Source of the DNA: Tetmemena sp. SeJ-2015
Taxonomy: Eukaryota > Ciliophora > Spirotrichea > Sporadotrichida > Oxytrichidae
Direction of reading: 5' to 3'
Assembly (NCBI GenBank): GCA_027382625.1
Contig: JAJKFJ010021202.1
Location: 38,572-102,571, forward strand
Length of the DNA: 64,000 nucleotides
Positions within the stretch are counted from its first letter, which is position 1, and every line of letters starts with the position of its first letter. Both the position numbers and the translations under genes were made by a program. Under the pieces are notes generated by a model. The model saw nothing but the letters and a program-made list of their open reading frames with translations, was not told where the DNA came from and searched no databases. Below are positions 1-12,249 of this stretch, in pieces.

Positions 1-2362
1 ATGTTTAAACAAATGAGGTACAGCTAAAGAAGTAAAACAAAAATTAGAAGTACCTGGAGAAGTATCTAGCTATTTCCTCAGAGCAGATAGCTACTCTGCT
101 CATGAGATTGCTGAAAGAGAACGACAACTCTGAAAATCCCTTCGATGATAGTTACTATTTGAAGTTAATTCTCAAGTCCTTGGGCAACTTAGATTGCTTT
201 AAGCTGCTTCCCGAGATAGCTACAGAGATCTACAGATAATTTAAGCTGGACTATATTGGCAAATTTTCTCCTCAGTTCTCAATCACTAAAGGGTCGATCG
301 CTGGCTACTTCAAACTCAGGAAGCAGATTTACTTGTTCAGGAAAGAGAAAGTTAAGAATATAAATGCTCAGCTTGAAAACATAGACTGGTTCGATGATCA
401 AATAGACTTTGCTGAGAGATAGAGTCTAGAATAGATGGAGAGTGATATAGAGACGATGATGCAAAATGAGCTGTGGCCATATGAAGCTAGAGCCTTCGTT
501 GAGTACTAAAATGTCAAGCATGATTTCCTATATAGAGGCAATCATTTCCTGGTAAGATAAATGTGTTACTAAACTCTTATAGAAAGCTTTGTACATTCAA
601 CTCAAGAAATGCGAGAGCTACATCTAAATGAATCAGTTCCAAAATGCAGTTATTGCTGTTCACATCTATTTTTGTGATCATTAAATTGATATATCATGAA
701 TAAAATAAGTAATAGCTTAGTAAAGCAGATGGCTTTATTTTTGGAGAAGTATCAGGAGAGACTAGAATTCTTATTTAAATTTGTATTCAGAGAGTGCTAT
801 TTGAAGAATGAAAAAGTGGAGGGAGTGTTTAAGTTCATGTGGAAAATGCTGTTGCTTCCTTTCAACTACTTGAATTGCGAATTCACCTACTGGATTAAGA
901 GAGTCTACTATTGAAAAAATATGTACTCTAATTTGAAATTAGTATGTTAGTTTTAGTTAGTACTTCATCTATGGAATAGAACCTCCTCCATTCTAGAAAG
1001 AGTTGCTCTCAAAGCAGGGACCAAGTGATAGCAGCATCAAAATTCAAGAGGTAGAATATGAGGAAGCCTGGTCTAAAGTAGAGGACTAGTTGCAAGATTA
1101 GAACCCAGTCATTCAACAATAAAGGGACGAGAAGAACAAGCACCTCAAGTAAATGCTTGCGAATAAAGAAGCACAGTTGAACAACCAATCTTCTTTCCCA
1201 ATTATCATTCCAAACTCAAAGCAGCCTCACTCAAGCGGAGTCACTCTCAGTTTCTAAGCCGCATACCCGCCTCCACCTGTACCAGGAGCTGGATACACCA
1301 ACAACAGAGACTCCAAAATTCTCATTCCTCAAAACAACTCAGGATCAATAAAAATTGATAGCTATATCCATTTAAAGATAATTATGAGGATTCTAAGAGG
1401 AATTATAGCCCCTTACTTCCGAGAACAAGCTCAAAATAGTGCTCAATTCAATTTAAGCAGAAAGTTTTCATACAATAAATAAAGTTAAAAAAACGAGTTA
1501 AATAAATTAATGCTATGATTATATATAAACTGAAAGCTTTAATCTCGATTTATAATTTATTTCGTAATATTGTGAATTAATTTGATCATATTTCAATTTA
1601 AGTTAGAGCTAACTGTGGAATTAGTTTATTCCATAATAGCCTGTTGAGAAAAGCATAAAGATAAGTCTTGGTGGATCAGCAGTGGACCCATTCAAGCAGA
1701 CTGCACCTACAAGCATATAATTTCAGCTTTTTTAAAGTATCTAGATTCCAAACTTCAATCAGCAAATGAGTTAGTAAATTTAGTAATAGCAAGATGAATA
1801 AGAGCAGAAGATCTAGCTTATGCAATCCATTCAAAACTAGATACTTCCAAGTAATAGTAACTACTCGGCAAATGAGGACTAACAAAATTAAGACGATGAT
1901 TAGGAATCTATCTATGATGAATTTGCGGAGATCAAGTTCCTTGACACTCCTTGGTGTTTATTATTTTTGGATGCAGGCTGCTTGGGACATACTGGGAGTA
2001 CTTTGGTATCACGAGGAAGCGGGAGATTTCTTGAGGCCTGTCTCTGAGGAAGACCTAGGAGATTTTTTCGAGGATTATCAGAGACAAATCCCAATCCCTA
2101 TGGATTTAGGCACAGTCAAACTCAAGATGATCGAAAGAATCTACAGCAACTATCGTTTTTGAATTTAACTTCCAAGAGTTCAAGAAGGATGTGTTCCTCG
2201 TATTCAAGAACTGCCAAAAGTTTAACCATGAAGAGAGTGAGATTCATCAAATAGCTATTGGTTTATTTTTTAGCAACCAGACTCGAAAACCTGTTCAAAC
2301 AGAAACTCAGAGGGGCGAGATAGTTTGATATAGCTCCTTCGTCATACCTCAGAGTTAATTGA
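1..2362 (+). CDS. TAF2-like TFIID subunit with C-terminal bromodomain (5' partial)
   Basis: The frame is already open at base 3, so the 5' end is missing. The first part resembles the C-terminal helical region of TAF2 (an NDNSENPFDDSYY block and a following SPQFSITKGS block match the TAF2 pattern). A low-complexity Gln/Asn linker follows. About 1975-2340 encodes a bromodomain: FLRPVSEEDLGDFFEDY, PMDLGTVKLKM, then FLVFKNCQKFNHEESE. The coding sequence is broken by a 31-bp GT-AG intron (552-582), IESs near 910, 1955 and 2256, and one extra T in a T5 run at 2156-2160. A further frame change near 660-700 is unresolved. The expected role is promoter recognition in TFIID. TAF2 fused to a bromodomain is not the animal or yeast arrangement, so the fusion itself is inferred from continuity. 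Stop TGA at 2360. Confidence 0.7.
910..964. other. IES, pointer TACT (TAF2-like gene)
   Basis: TACT occurs at 906-909 and 961-964. Removing 55 bp joins the frame of the 696-914 open segment to the Pro-rich segment that follows (reads RVYFIYGIEPPP). The insert is AT-rich and contains TGA stops. Confidence 0.65.
1955..1970. other. 16-bp IES, pointer TTGG
   Basis: TTGG occurs at 1951-1954 and 1967-1970. Removal joins the acidic linker to the start of the bromodomain (reads DTPWMQAAWDILGVLW). Confidence 0.75.
2256..2274. other. 19-bp IES, pointer TAGC
   Basis: TAGC occurs at 2252-2255 and 2271-2274. Removal restores the last bromodomain helix (reads HQIATRLENLFKQKLRG). Confidence 0.8.
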
Positions 2363-2737
2363 AAAATCATCACAAGGATATAATTAATTAGATATTGATT
2401 CAAGTTTTAACATATTCTCTTTTTTGGCGGGTTAATTTAGAGGATTAGGTGAGCATTGGGTCACTAAATTACTAAGTGAAAGTTGCTTCAATAAGATTAC
2501 ACTTATATATTAATATACTCCTAAAATTAATTGCATTCAGATTAAATAATCCAAAATCTAGATTATATTAAATTGAATTTGCTTTTAATTTGAGGTAAAT
2601 TCTGCAAAACTAGATTGATAAAGTAATGAAAAGTTATTATATAATTTTGCGTAACCAATTCGAAGAATTAATGTTTGTTCTTTTATTTGAAATTAGCAAA
2701 TTAATATTCTCATCATTAAAATGAGACTTTAACAATA
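2363..2737. other. Non-coding spacer
   Basis: AT-rich spacer between the TAF2-like stop and the TrpRS start. No ORF, RNA gene or repeat was recognised. It should contain the 3' and 5' ends of two macronuclear chromosomes, but no telomere-addition signal can be named from sequence alone. Confidence 0.5.
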
Positions 2738-4217
2738 ATGGAATCCACTGGAGAATCTCAAGAGAAAGTAGTAGCACAAGAGCAGGTGACTGATGCATCT
2801 AATGCACAGGCTGCAACTCAAGAAGAGTTGAAGGACGAGGATCTAGTAACAGCTTTCAAAATCGAAGCAGCTACAAACAAAGGTATTGACTATGAAAAGC
2901 TGCTCGTCAAGTTCGGTTGCGCAGCAATGAATGAAGACCTCAAGTCAAAGATAGAGCGCCTCACTGGCACAAAGCCCCACCGCTTCATTAGAAGAGACAT
3001 CTTCTACAGTCACAGAGACCTTGACATTATTCTCGATAGATACGACCAGGGCAAGCTGTTCTATCTTTACACTGGAAGAGGTCCCTCCGCCGAGGCACTT
3101 CACATGGGTCACGCCATTCCATTCATCATGAACAAGTATCTCCAAGATGCATTTGATGTCCCCCTAGTCATTCAAATCACTGATGACGAAAAGTACATCA
3201 ATCCATATTAATGTTTTAAGTACCTTTACAGACCTGAACTAGAGTTAGAGCAAGTGCAAAAGATGGCCATCAGCAACATTAAGGACATCATCGCTTTCGG
3301 ATTTGACCCTGAAAAGACTTTCATCTTCAGAGATATTGACTATATTGGTCACCTGTATCCTAACACTCTTAGAGTTCAAAAGGCTGTGACTCTCAGTCAA
3401 ATGAAGGGCATCTTCGGTTTTGTAGATTCTGACAACGTTGGTAAGTACGCATACCCTCCTATTCAGTGCGTGCCATCATTCTGCAACACATTCCCCCATA
3501 TCATTTATTTATCTTTGGTAAGCGCAAGGATATTCCTTCTTTGATCCCATGCGCCATCGACTAGGACCCCTACTTCAGAATGACCAGAGAAGTGGCAGCA
3601 AAGCTAAAGTACCAGAAGACTGCCTGCTTCTACTCTATCTTTTTCCCAGCTCTCTAGGGCCTAAAGACCAAAATGGCTTCTAGTGTGGGAACTAGCTCTA
3701 TCCTACTGACTGACTCTGCAGCTGATGTGAGGAAGAAGATCAACAAGTATGCTTACTCTGGCGGTGGAGAGACAGTAGAAGAGCACAGGAAGAATAAGTC
3801 AATTTAATTTTACTTTAGAATGGTGCTAACTTGGAAATCGATGTGCCCTATCAGTGGTTGAAGTTCTTCTTGGAGGATGATGACAAGTTAGAGGAAATTA
3901 GAGAGAAATACGGTAAAGGAGAGATGCTGACTGGTGAGGTGAAAGAAGTGCTGATCCAATGCGTTACCTAGTTCTTGAAGGAGTTCCAAGAGAGAAGAAA
4001 GAAGGTCACAGATGAGGATGTTCAGAAATTCATGGAGATCAGAAAGATCAACCCTGTTCCTAAAAAGTTCGAAGAGGCCAGGAAAGCCAAGGAAGAGGCT
4101 GAGAGAATCGCAAAGGAAGAAGCTGAAAAAGCTGCAAAGGAGCAAGCTGAATAATAGCAATTAAACCCCATTAAATATCAAATTATAATATAGATAAGGT
4201 ATTATTTAAATTATTGA
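2738..4217 (+). CDS. WARS: Cytosolic tryptophanyl-tRNA synthetase
   Basis: Charges tRNA-Trp. The class I HIGH-type motif is GRGPSAEALHMGH, followed by QITDDEKYI, GIFGFVDSDNVGK, CAIDQDPYFRMTRE, and the KMSKS-equivalent TKMASS before SILLTDSAADVRKK. All match the eukaryotic cytosolic family. In-frame TAG and TAA fall at conserved Gln positions (ID-Q-DPYF, FPAL-Q-GLKTK), which fixes the genetic code. Two IESs (3503-3513 and 3796-3821) must be removed; without them the reading stops inside the catalytic domain. The C-terminal tail is Lys/Glu/Ala-rich. The first TGA is at 4215, so 20-odd extra residues after the charged tail may be genuine or may reflect a further IES. The start ATG at 2738 precedes an acidic Gln-rich extension. 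Confidence 0.96.
3503..3513. other. 11-bp IES, pointer TATC (TrpRS)
   Basis: TATC occurs at 3499-3502 and 3510-3513. Removal turns a frameshifted stop into NTFPHIFGKRKDIPSLIPC, which matches the conserved TrpRS segment ending in LIPCAID. Confidence 0.93.
3796..3821. other. 26-bp IES, pointer AGAAT (TrpRS)
   Basis: AGAAT occurs at 3791-3795 and 3817-3821. Removal gives EEHRKNGANLEIDVPYQWL, matching the TrpRS block that precedes the FLEDDDKL motif. Confidence 0.93.
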
Positions 4218-4387
4218 GAATATATAAATTCTCCTTTTTGAAGAATTAGTTTAAAGACAGTTGGTTTTTGAGTATGGGTTTTGAATGAGTTAATTATATT
4301 TTTCTATCTTTATAAGATTTGTAAAAACTAGATCTCTTCAAGGATAAGTAAAACATTTATAATATAAGTTTATTAAAATTGTTCTAA

Positions 4388-7300
4388 TCATTCATATAGA
4401 TTTTTCCTAGAGCCCTATTCTTTTCTATATGGATTCTGAAGTACTCTATCAGCAATAAACTACTTATCTCTAATGTTAGGATCCATTCTTTGAGGGATAT
4501 AGTTTGCCATCCTCTAATGCTAGAATAATATAATTCACTAGAAGTCTCTATTGAATTCATGGGTGACTCTGTCCAGTTCATTACTCTGATAACCTGTATC
4601 ATTCTTGTTCAGACTAAATTCAATGACCCTTGAATTAGTATCCCTACTCAGGATGCCTATGTTGCTCTGATCATTGACCAGAATGTTTGGACTAGGGAAA
4701 TCACTAAACACTTTATTGCCTTGATAATACCCGTGTCTATCATCTGAGCGATCTTTTTCCGCACTCTCAAACGATTTGCCTTCCTAGTATAGTGCTTAGT
4801 AGTGAGATAGTGATTTAGAGGAGCACTAGGGCATCACTTTTTAAACTGAGTCAGAGTAGTTAGCATCTCTCAAGTTCGCATGCTTCCTATCTTAGTCGTT
4901 GTAAGAGACTTATGCTTCTCTCTTTTACTATTGTTGTTACTGTTGGTAAGTATTCTTTTGTACTCCATACTCATATGGCTGGTTGTAGTGATGGTCTAAA
5001 GTATTCTGAGCAAAGATGTTTTCCTTTTGATCATAGACCTGAGAACTAAAGTCTCTATCTGAAACTGAGGGATATTTTTGCAGCTGCTTGTAAGTTTCTT
5101 CTTCATTCTTGTATAGTTTTTGAGGTTGTATACTTTCATTATGGAAAGAAGTCTACTTCTAAGAGTGATCTTACCTTCGCTGTTATGAATTAACGTCAAA
5201 TGAGACTTTATTTTGGCTCTTTTCTTTCACTGGAAGCTGAGTTTACCTTGAATTATACGCTCTAGTCTCTGGCTTCAAATTTAATAAAAAAGCTGTTGCT
5301 TATCAAAAATCAAAGATAAAATTCAATATAGGATTATCCGAATCAACAACCATCTTTTATTTTTCATTAAATCAAGAGTATTTTGATGACTTTTAATTAA
5401 ATTTGATATAGGTAGGCTTTGAGGTATTTTTAGATTGCATATCAACTTCTTTTGTTTGTTTGTGCTGTTTTTAAAAGTAGCCATTTGAGTAGAGGGAGTA
5501 GAAGAGTCTTGAGTATTTATCTGTGTGCTCTTCTTATATGTCAACTAAAGCCTCCACCTATGTAATCTTGTTGCTACAATAAAAATATACTTAGATGATA
5601 TTTAAATATGCTTAAGTTAACGGAGAATCTATAAAGCAATGTAGATAAGCTTTTGAGTTCACTCATTTAGTCAATGGATAGCTTCTAATCTGCTTCAGCA
5701 ATAACTATTGTTGAGTTGCCCCCTTCTTCTTAATCGTGCTAAATATCAACCTGCACGTCTTTATTCTTATTACAATAATTTAAAAGTGTACTATAAATAC
5801 AAATTATTACTCTGAAGGTTTTACAGGAAATACTGAATCATCTTGTTTTCCTTCTTTTGAACCAACTTAATTAACCTTGCCTGTACTTTTAGAAGATTGT
5901 CTCTTATTCAAATCAAATACAAAATATTTGTGGGAGGTACTCCTAGTTTTACTTGGATATGGCATTAAAGTATCCATAACACACTCAATATGAATATGGC
6001 AAGTTCAATGTAGTCAAGTGACATTTAAAGAAACTTAAATAGCTCACTGCTTGGCTAGTACTAGACAGTGGTAGAGCTAGCTAAGTCAATACACGTTTGG
6101 AAGATATTGGCTCCAGAGATTGCGTCCTCGTAAGCATAGATTATAGCCTCCTCTATCAACTAAGAGAGCAGCTCCACTGATTGCTGTTCAAGCTATTCCG
6201 CAAATACAGCTTGATCATCACTCATTAGAACGAATAACTTTAGCAAGTTATATTGAAACTGGCCTGAGCGAGAGGAAATTTATTCAAATCCATATTCTGC
6301 ATTGCAGTACTTCTTCAACACGTTCATTAACTTTTGTCCGAAGTTGTGTTTCCTTCTCAGTTAACTTATCGTCTCTTACAAAATAAAAAATACTCTTTAG
6401 ACTTGTTAGACAGCTGCGAGAGAATGGCAGACACTCTGTTGATGTCATTGGACTCTGTGAGTTGGAATAAACACATTCTTGTGGAGAAGGGTTTCTCGGC
6501 TCCTTGACCAGTTTTAACATCTCCAGTATCATTCAGTAGCTGCTCTGATTGAAGTGTCATATTTCCTTCTGTTTTCAAAGTGTTATCTAAATCTCCAATC
6601 AACTCATTCTCCTTTCTTTAACTCGCTTGTTATACTTTATCCAGTATCTCTTGAGCTTACTGTATATAAATAAATTTGAACACATAATGAATCCTAATTT
6701 TTAGACTATCTACATATTATTAATTTTACTGTAAAAAATTATGAGTTCGATCATATCCATGGTATATTTAATCTATTAAATTGAGCTAAGATTTTGTTGG
6801 AGGTGAGAGCAGTGAAGTCATTTTTATTGATTATCCTTAGAAGAATATCTTGTGTGGCTATATTTTTGACCTGAAACCAGTTATTGACCTATGAGTTGAT
6901 TATTTCAAGACAAGAGTTGATGGATCTCTAGTCACTTGTTTTCTCTGCAAAGGAGAGGGTATGCCACGCATCCTCAAACTCGTCAGCTGTAAGGTATCTA
7001 TCTTCCTCTTTTATCGACATCAGACATGATAGCTGGCGCCTGAGCTCTTCAGATTGCTGCAAAGGGATGTTCAAATAAATCGTGAATTTATATTCAATAT
7101 CATTTTAATATGATGGATGAAATTTGGGCGACAAGAGTCTAAATTCTCTTAGCTGATAAACACCTTAGAAGGAAAATTCTCTTTCAAAATGTTAAGCACT
7201 TCCCAAGCAATGGCAGCAAACTTTTTGTCTTCTGGTGAAAGACTGTAGCCAGTGTGCAGTCTGAAAAAGCAAGAGTGCAGATAATTTGAATTCAAAGGAA

Positions 7301-7538
7301 GGCAAACTTGATCCGAAGAACTGCCACTTGCCGCTTGAAAGACTAAGAATCTGTTATTCTGAACCCTATTTCAAAAGTTACTCCTTAAATAACTGGCTTA
7401 CTATATGTGCAGATCTTGCTAGTGTGTTGTCAAATACTATAGCACTTCATTAAGTACAGAGTCATATCGCTTTTGATTTAGGATTGGGAATATCAGTGTC
7501 AACCCAATATAGATGGATGCATAGCTATTGGAGCTCAT
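4388..7538 (-). CDS. Hypothetical protein, IES-rich; possibly two genes
   Basis: Read on the minus strand from a plausible ATG at 7538. The first half (about 7538-5900) encodes several helical blocks separated by introns or IESs, for example around 7230-7130, 7050-6760, 6600-6360 and 6250-5950. The second half (about 5900-4388) is rich in Gln, Asn, Ser and Tyr and ends NPYRKEQGSRKNLYE then TGA at 4388. A 74-residue segment starting with ATG at 5544 could mark a second gene, but both halves share strand and interruption style. I recognise no domain. Frame changes remain unresolved at several junctions, so the exact protein is not reconstructed. Confidence 0.5.
4526..4543. other. 18-bp IES, pointer CTAGAA
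   Basis: CTAGAA occurs at 4520-4525 and 4538-4543. On the minus strand the insert starts with an in-frame TGA. Removal joins HEFNRDFQ to HQRMANYIPQRMDPN in one frame. Confidence 0.85.
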
Positions 7539-7617
7539 TTCCACAAACTTTCAACTATTTTAATTTAAATTTGCTCTCTATCGTTAAATTTGAATTATGA
7601 AATGATGTATTTTTAAA

Positions 7618-10600
7618 ATGGAATTCAATCCCTCAAGCAAAGGCATCTCAGCCAAGATGAATCAATACAGCTTTTATCAGAACGAAAATCCAAGCAGAAC
7701 TTTCTAGAGCAGCAGTATGTAGAACTCCAATCCGTTTAAAACCCGCATCTAAGAGAATTTAAACTACGTGATTATCCAATCTACAACTTCGCCTGTTCCA
7801 GATCCCTCCAATTCTTCTAGCTCTAATTCTTATGGATAGCAGCACTTTAACTAAACTGGGTCAGACTAGAGCAATTTTTAAAATCAAGAAAGCTAAGCTA
7901 TGGATTCCTTCAGAAGGTTTGACTAGTATGAGCAAAGAACTTCAAATAGATAATTGAGCACAGAGGAGAGCAAGTAACTAAGAGATAACTCAAGTGGATA
8001 GGTAATTGATCTCTAGCATATGTAGCCATACTAACCAATCCAGAATCAGTATAATAAATTTGCTTCATAAATGGACCAAGAAGATAAAAATAGCTCTTCA
8101 CGCAGATTCTCAAAGCAAAATCCGTCTTAAAGATCTGAGAGAGACTAAAGATAAGATGGAGGAAATGCTGATCTGTAAATAAGGCAGATAAGATAAGAAA
8201 GTAACCTTCTTTAAGATTAAATGGATAGAAGAGGATTCGATAGCACATTTGAAGATTTGAATGGCCTTGCATCTGATTTACAACAAATCAACTATGAGAG
8301 GCGAATGGAAATGTATGATCCATAAGTAGCTAAAGACTCCATTAATTTTCGGGAATAAAATCCCAATGGCTAAGATGGAGATGACTAAGAAGAATACTAG
8401 TAAAATGAAGAGGAGGAGGAGGAAAACCCAAGAGATCAAGAGTAATCACCCGCACAGAATGAAGATGAAAATCGAGAAGAATATGGAGAAGAGGAAGAGG
8501 TTGTAGAAAGCGATTATCAGTAAGTCATTGAGTAATTACTAGAAGATTAGATTAGATAAGATTAGATTAGATTAGCAGAATTAAGCACCCCGCTAGAGTA
8601 TAGGCTTTTATATCACCCACTTAACACGATCATAACTAGTGTGACCTTATGCTACGTGCTAACCCATGACGTCATTTAATCTGTGTGACGCACCGCTCTC
8701 ATTCAGGGACCAGATAGAATCTATATGTGGACTTGTCTTCCAACACCTCCGTTGGCACACACTCCGAGGTACTGAATCCGCCGGAATACCCACAGCGCGA
8801 AAAAAAACCTATTGCACCGCGCTGGTCAGACTGGCTGAAGATAAAAAAGCACACATGTGATCCTTACCTAATTACTAGAAGATAATACAACACTCAACTA
8901 GAATCTGCACAAGGTCACTCAAAAGCTTCAAAAGACAGAGCATCAGCTGGAGAAGGCAAAGAAATGGATTTAAGAGTTAGGAGCCATGAAGGAAGATATA
9001 GCTGAGCTTAGAAAGTCAGCAGAGGTAACCACTCCCACAAGTACGCAGCAAGAGCTTATAGGAAGTTTAAGTTTAACTAATTGAATAGTTTGAGAGTAGA
9101 GAATGATAATCTCAAGCTCAAAATAAGAGAGCTTGAGAGTCAAATCACAGAGTAAAGAAGAAACGAAGATCAATCTGTGTTAATGGAAAGACTTAGCTTT
9201 GAAAGGAAGTACGATGAAATGTAAAGAGATAACCAAGAGCAAGTGAGGGAGTATGCAGCCATAATTTCCTAAATGAAGATGCTTGAGACTGAGCTACTAA
9301 GATAAAAAGAGGATATTGATGCCAAAACTTTAATAAAATTAGCATTTTTTTATAAACTAGACTGATAGTTGACTATGAGAGTGCTTTAGAAAAGATAAAG
9401 CATGAGAAGAATAGCTCTCGAGAAAGGTTTCAAGATTCTTTCTAAAGAGAGACATCCACTCATTTTATGAACACTTATTAAATATACTTATCAGTTTTAA
9501 ATACATTTTTATGGACTAGAACACCAGTCTGAAGCCTGATTCTACTCTAGTAAATATGGAGTATAACTTGATATAAAGTAGAGATAATATAAAGCTTGGC
9601 CAGTAGAATGACTATGTGTCACTAAGGAACAAAAGCTTCTCAGGTGAGAAGGCTAATCGAAAATCTATAAATCTGTATGACCAAGATCAAGCGGAATATG
9701 AGGATTATAATTCTAATTCCTCAAATTAAAGCAGTGATTTTCTCAACTTAAAAATTCTTAATAGAATTTTTACATTAAATTTTACTACTTTTAATTGTTT
9801 TTATCTTGAACTTTTAATGTATAATAAAATTTAAGTCTTAGGGAGATTTATATTTTTGAATGGATATTAATGGATTATAAAAAAGCGAGAAAGTAGCTAT
9901 AAGAGCAAAATAAGCAGCCTGTAAGAGAAGATAGAATTAAGCAGACCCCATACACTGCGTATCAGAACCAATTAACTAAATTGATAAGATTATTTGCATT
10001 TTATTGAGATAGCCAGGAAAGGAAAACCAAAGAGTAGAAAATGACCTAAGTAGAGAGATAATCAAACTTGTAAATCCTCCACCCGCTCCCAAAGAACCAG
10101 AATTGGAAATGCTGAAGACTAGGTGCATGACTTTGGAAAAATATTGCAGAGATTTGATTGAGACTAACAAGGTGCTCGACTGTGAAAATAGAATTGCAAT
10201 AGCCCAGCTTATCAACCTCACAGATCTCTCGCAACTCAATAATTTAACCGATGCCATTTAACTAGTAGCTACTGCTGGAAAGATCTACGAGTCCAAAAAC
10301 TTGCAACAATCACAAATTATTGCAATATGCACTCTTTTTCTTTTTTTTCTTTTAAGGAGGTTTAGAAATTAATTTGTCATCTCATTAAGCTATTTATCAC
10401 TTGCTAACTCATCAAAGTTTGCTAGTAATTTATTTAGGCTTATTTGAATTATAGATTCAATTTTTCTTATTCTCTGAACAATTAATCTTAAAAGAAAAAC
10501 TAAATCAAATAAATGGCATTCCGATTCTCTACTTAATATATTTACATTTAATTTAGCCATTTAAAATTATTTCTTATTTGAGGATAAGTAGCAAGCTCAT

Positions 10601-11400
10601 ACTAGAAGACCCTCAATCGGCAGAGTGTAAAATAAAAATTAAAAACTTCAGCAGCAGCCAATTGTGAAGCCAAAAGGAACACTATAAAAAGGTTAAGTGG
10701 CTAATAAGAGTATAGATTTAAAGTAGAACCAAACACAGGTATAAAAATAAAGCACTCAACAACACTAAGACTCTATGCCTAATACTAATACTGCCATTCT
10801 TATTTTTTTCCTAAAGAGCTTAAGGCCAAGTTTGTTATTTATAGAAAATAATTTAAAATAAAAAAATAATTGCGAGTCTATAATGCTTATAAGTAAATTG
10901 GCAAAATCTTTCGAGTTATCTTTAATTTAGAATAATTGAGGAGAAATATTTCTCTTATGAAAATTCTAATATCGAATTTTAAAGGAAGCAGCTTATGATA
11001 AATTATGATTCATGTTCATAATAATTGATGAATAATCTTTCGTAGACTGAGAGCTAAGAAATAATAATTCCTTAGAGTTCCAAAAATTAGAGTGTGAGAA
11101 ATATCGTCTTTGAAGGCTCTACTTTATTCTAGAATCTGGAGTCTAGAAAATCGTCTCAACCACAAGCAAGAAATCTACAAGGCTTGACTTAGAATCAATC
11201 CTAGAACTAGTCCTCTTTTATTTTGTTAATCTTAGAGTTAAAGCAAGACCAACCAAGATATTTAGTTGACCACAAGAGAGTTCGATCCAAAGCTTAATCT
11301 AGCGTAATATTATAAATAAGCATTAAACTTACCTCAGATTAATTTTGTTAAAAATAGTATTTATCCTTAGATTTGTTCAGTTTATTTTGAGAGTGAGTGA
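7618..11400 (+). CDS. Large coiled-coil, Gln/Asn-rich protein
   Basis: ATG at 7618 opens a Ser/Asn/Gln-rich region. An acidic stretch (about 8380-8530) and coiled-coil heptads (about 8880-9330) follow, with runs such as ENDNLKLKIRELESQI. More helical sequence covers 9860-10320 and a low-complexity tail runs to TGA at 11398. Interruptions include the 336-bp IES at 8548-8883, a 20-bp IES at 9991-10010, AT-rich inserts at about 9750-9860, 10330-10565 and 10800-11030, and a probable TAG-flanked insert near 11210. A one-base frame change near 9050-9080 is unexplained. Function is unknown; a structural role such as basal body or cytoskeleton is only a guess from the coiled coil. The part after 9860 could be a separate gene. 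Confidence 0.6.
8548..8883. other. 336-bp GC-richer IES with 15-bp pointer and GATTA repeats
   Basis: The 15-mer TAATTACTAGAAGAT occurs at 8533-8547 and 8869-8883. Removing one copy plus the insert gives continuous coding (VIEQLLEDNTTLNQNLHKV). The insert begins with iterations of GATTA/GATAA and is less AT-rich than other IESs here. It contains a 64-codon ORF (8666-8860) that I do not believe is a gene. Its length is a multiple of three, but an in-frame TGA would block translation if it were retained. Confidence 0.85.
9991..10010. other. 20-bp IES, pointer AGAT
   Basis: AGAT occurs at 9987-9990 and 10007-10010. Removal of the insert restores the frame across QLTKLIRQPGKENQRVEND. Confidence 0.8.
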
Positions 11401-11539
11401 ATTAAATGACATCCAAAAATAGGAAATGAATTTCATTTAAATAAGGTAATTTATAGCAAACTGAAGATGAAGCAACTTAATTCTTTGAATACGTAATTTG
11501 TTGCTTTTGTGTAGTATTTGATTAGCTGATTTTAATAGA

Positions 11540-12140
11540 ATGAATGAATTGAACTACCAATTGCAGCATTAGGGGTACAACTTAAAGATACAGCACTATC
11601 AGGGTAATCACTACTTCATCAACAACGACCCTAATAAGTGCTTCCTCTTCAAACTTGATGAACTTACTCACACTATCATGAGTAACCATTTATTCTAATT
11701 CATCTTATTATATAGTTCTCCCAAATCAGGAAGGACCTCCTTATATTAATATGTAAATTATTGTAATTATATCACTTATACTAAGGTATAAAATGATACC
11801 TTTTTTCTTTCTATGGAAAAATACTTAATAGAACTTCTAATTATAGTTTTCATTCTTTAAAATTAAAAATTTTGAATCATCCACTCTTTTTTCCTTTCTT
11901 ATAATGGTAGTTTAACTCTTCTTTATATACATTTCATTTGCATGCAAATAATGTTTTCATACTTTCAAAGGAAGTTCAAGTGAAAACAAGTTTAATTAAT
12001 ATATTTTCCTTATTTTTTAACCTCCTAGGAGTGACAGAGACCTCTCAACTTTATTTAAGAATGCCCAAAATTAATAAATGCAAGACTTCATTCAATTCCT
12101 AGGAGAATAAGGATACCTTGAAAATAAGATTGATTATTGA
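11540..12140 (+). CDS. 83-aa hypothetical protein in two MDSs
   Basis: The first segment (11540-11683) encodes 48 residues starting MNELNYQLQHQGYNL. The second (12033-12140) encodes SDRDLSTLFKNAQNQQMQD to a TGA at 12138. The two join in frame through a GAGT pointer across a 349-bp IES. The predicted protein is 83 residues, polar, with no signal peptide or membrane segment. I do not recognise the family. Confidence 0.75.
11684..12032. other. 349-bp IES, pointer GAGT
   Basis: GAGT occurs at 11680-11683 and 12029-12032. The interior is AT-rich with no convincing ORF. Its removal joins THTIM-S to DRDLSTL in frame. Confidence 0.82.
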
Positions 12141-12249
12141 ACTTATTAAATATGAAGAATTTCATTATAAACCAAATCTTCATTCTGTATTCAAGAGTCT
12201 AATAAATTTAGAGCTTTGATCTTAATAAATTATAATACTTTATTACAAA

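Noticed and set aside
8666..8860. 64-codon ORF inside the 336-bp IES
   Set aside because: It is short, has no recognisable features and lies wholly inside sequence whose removal restores the host gene. No independent support.
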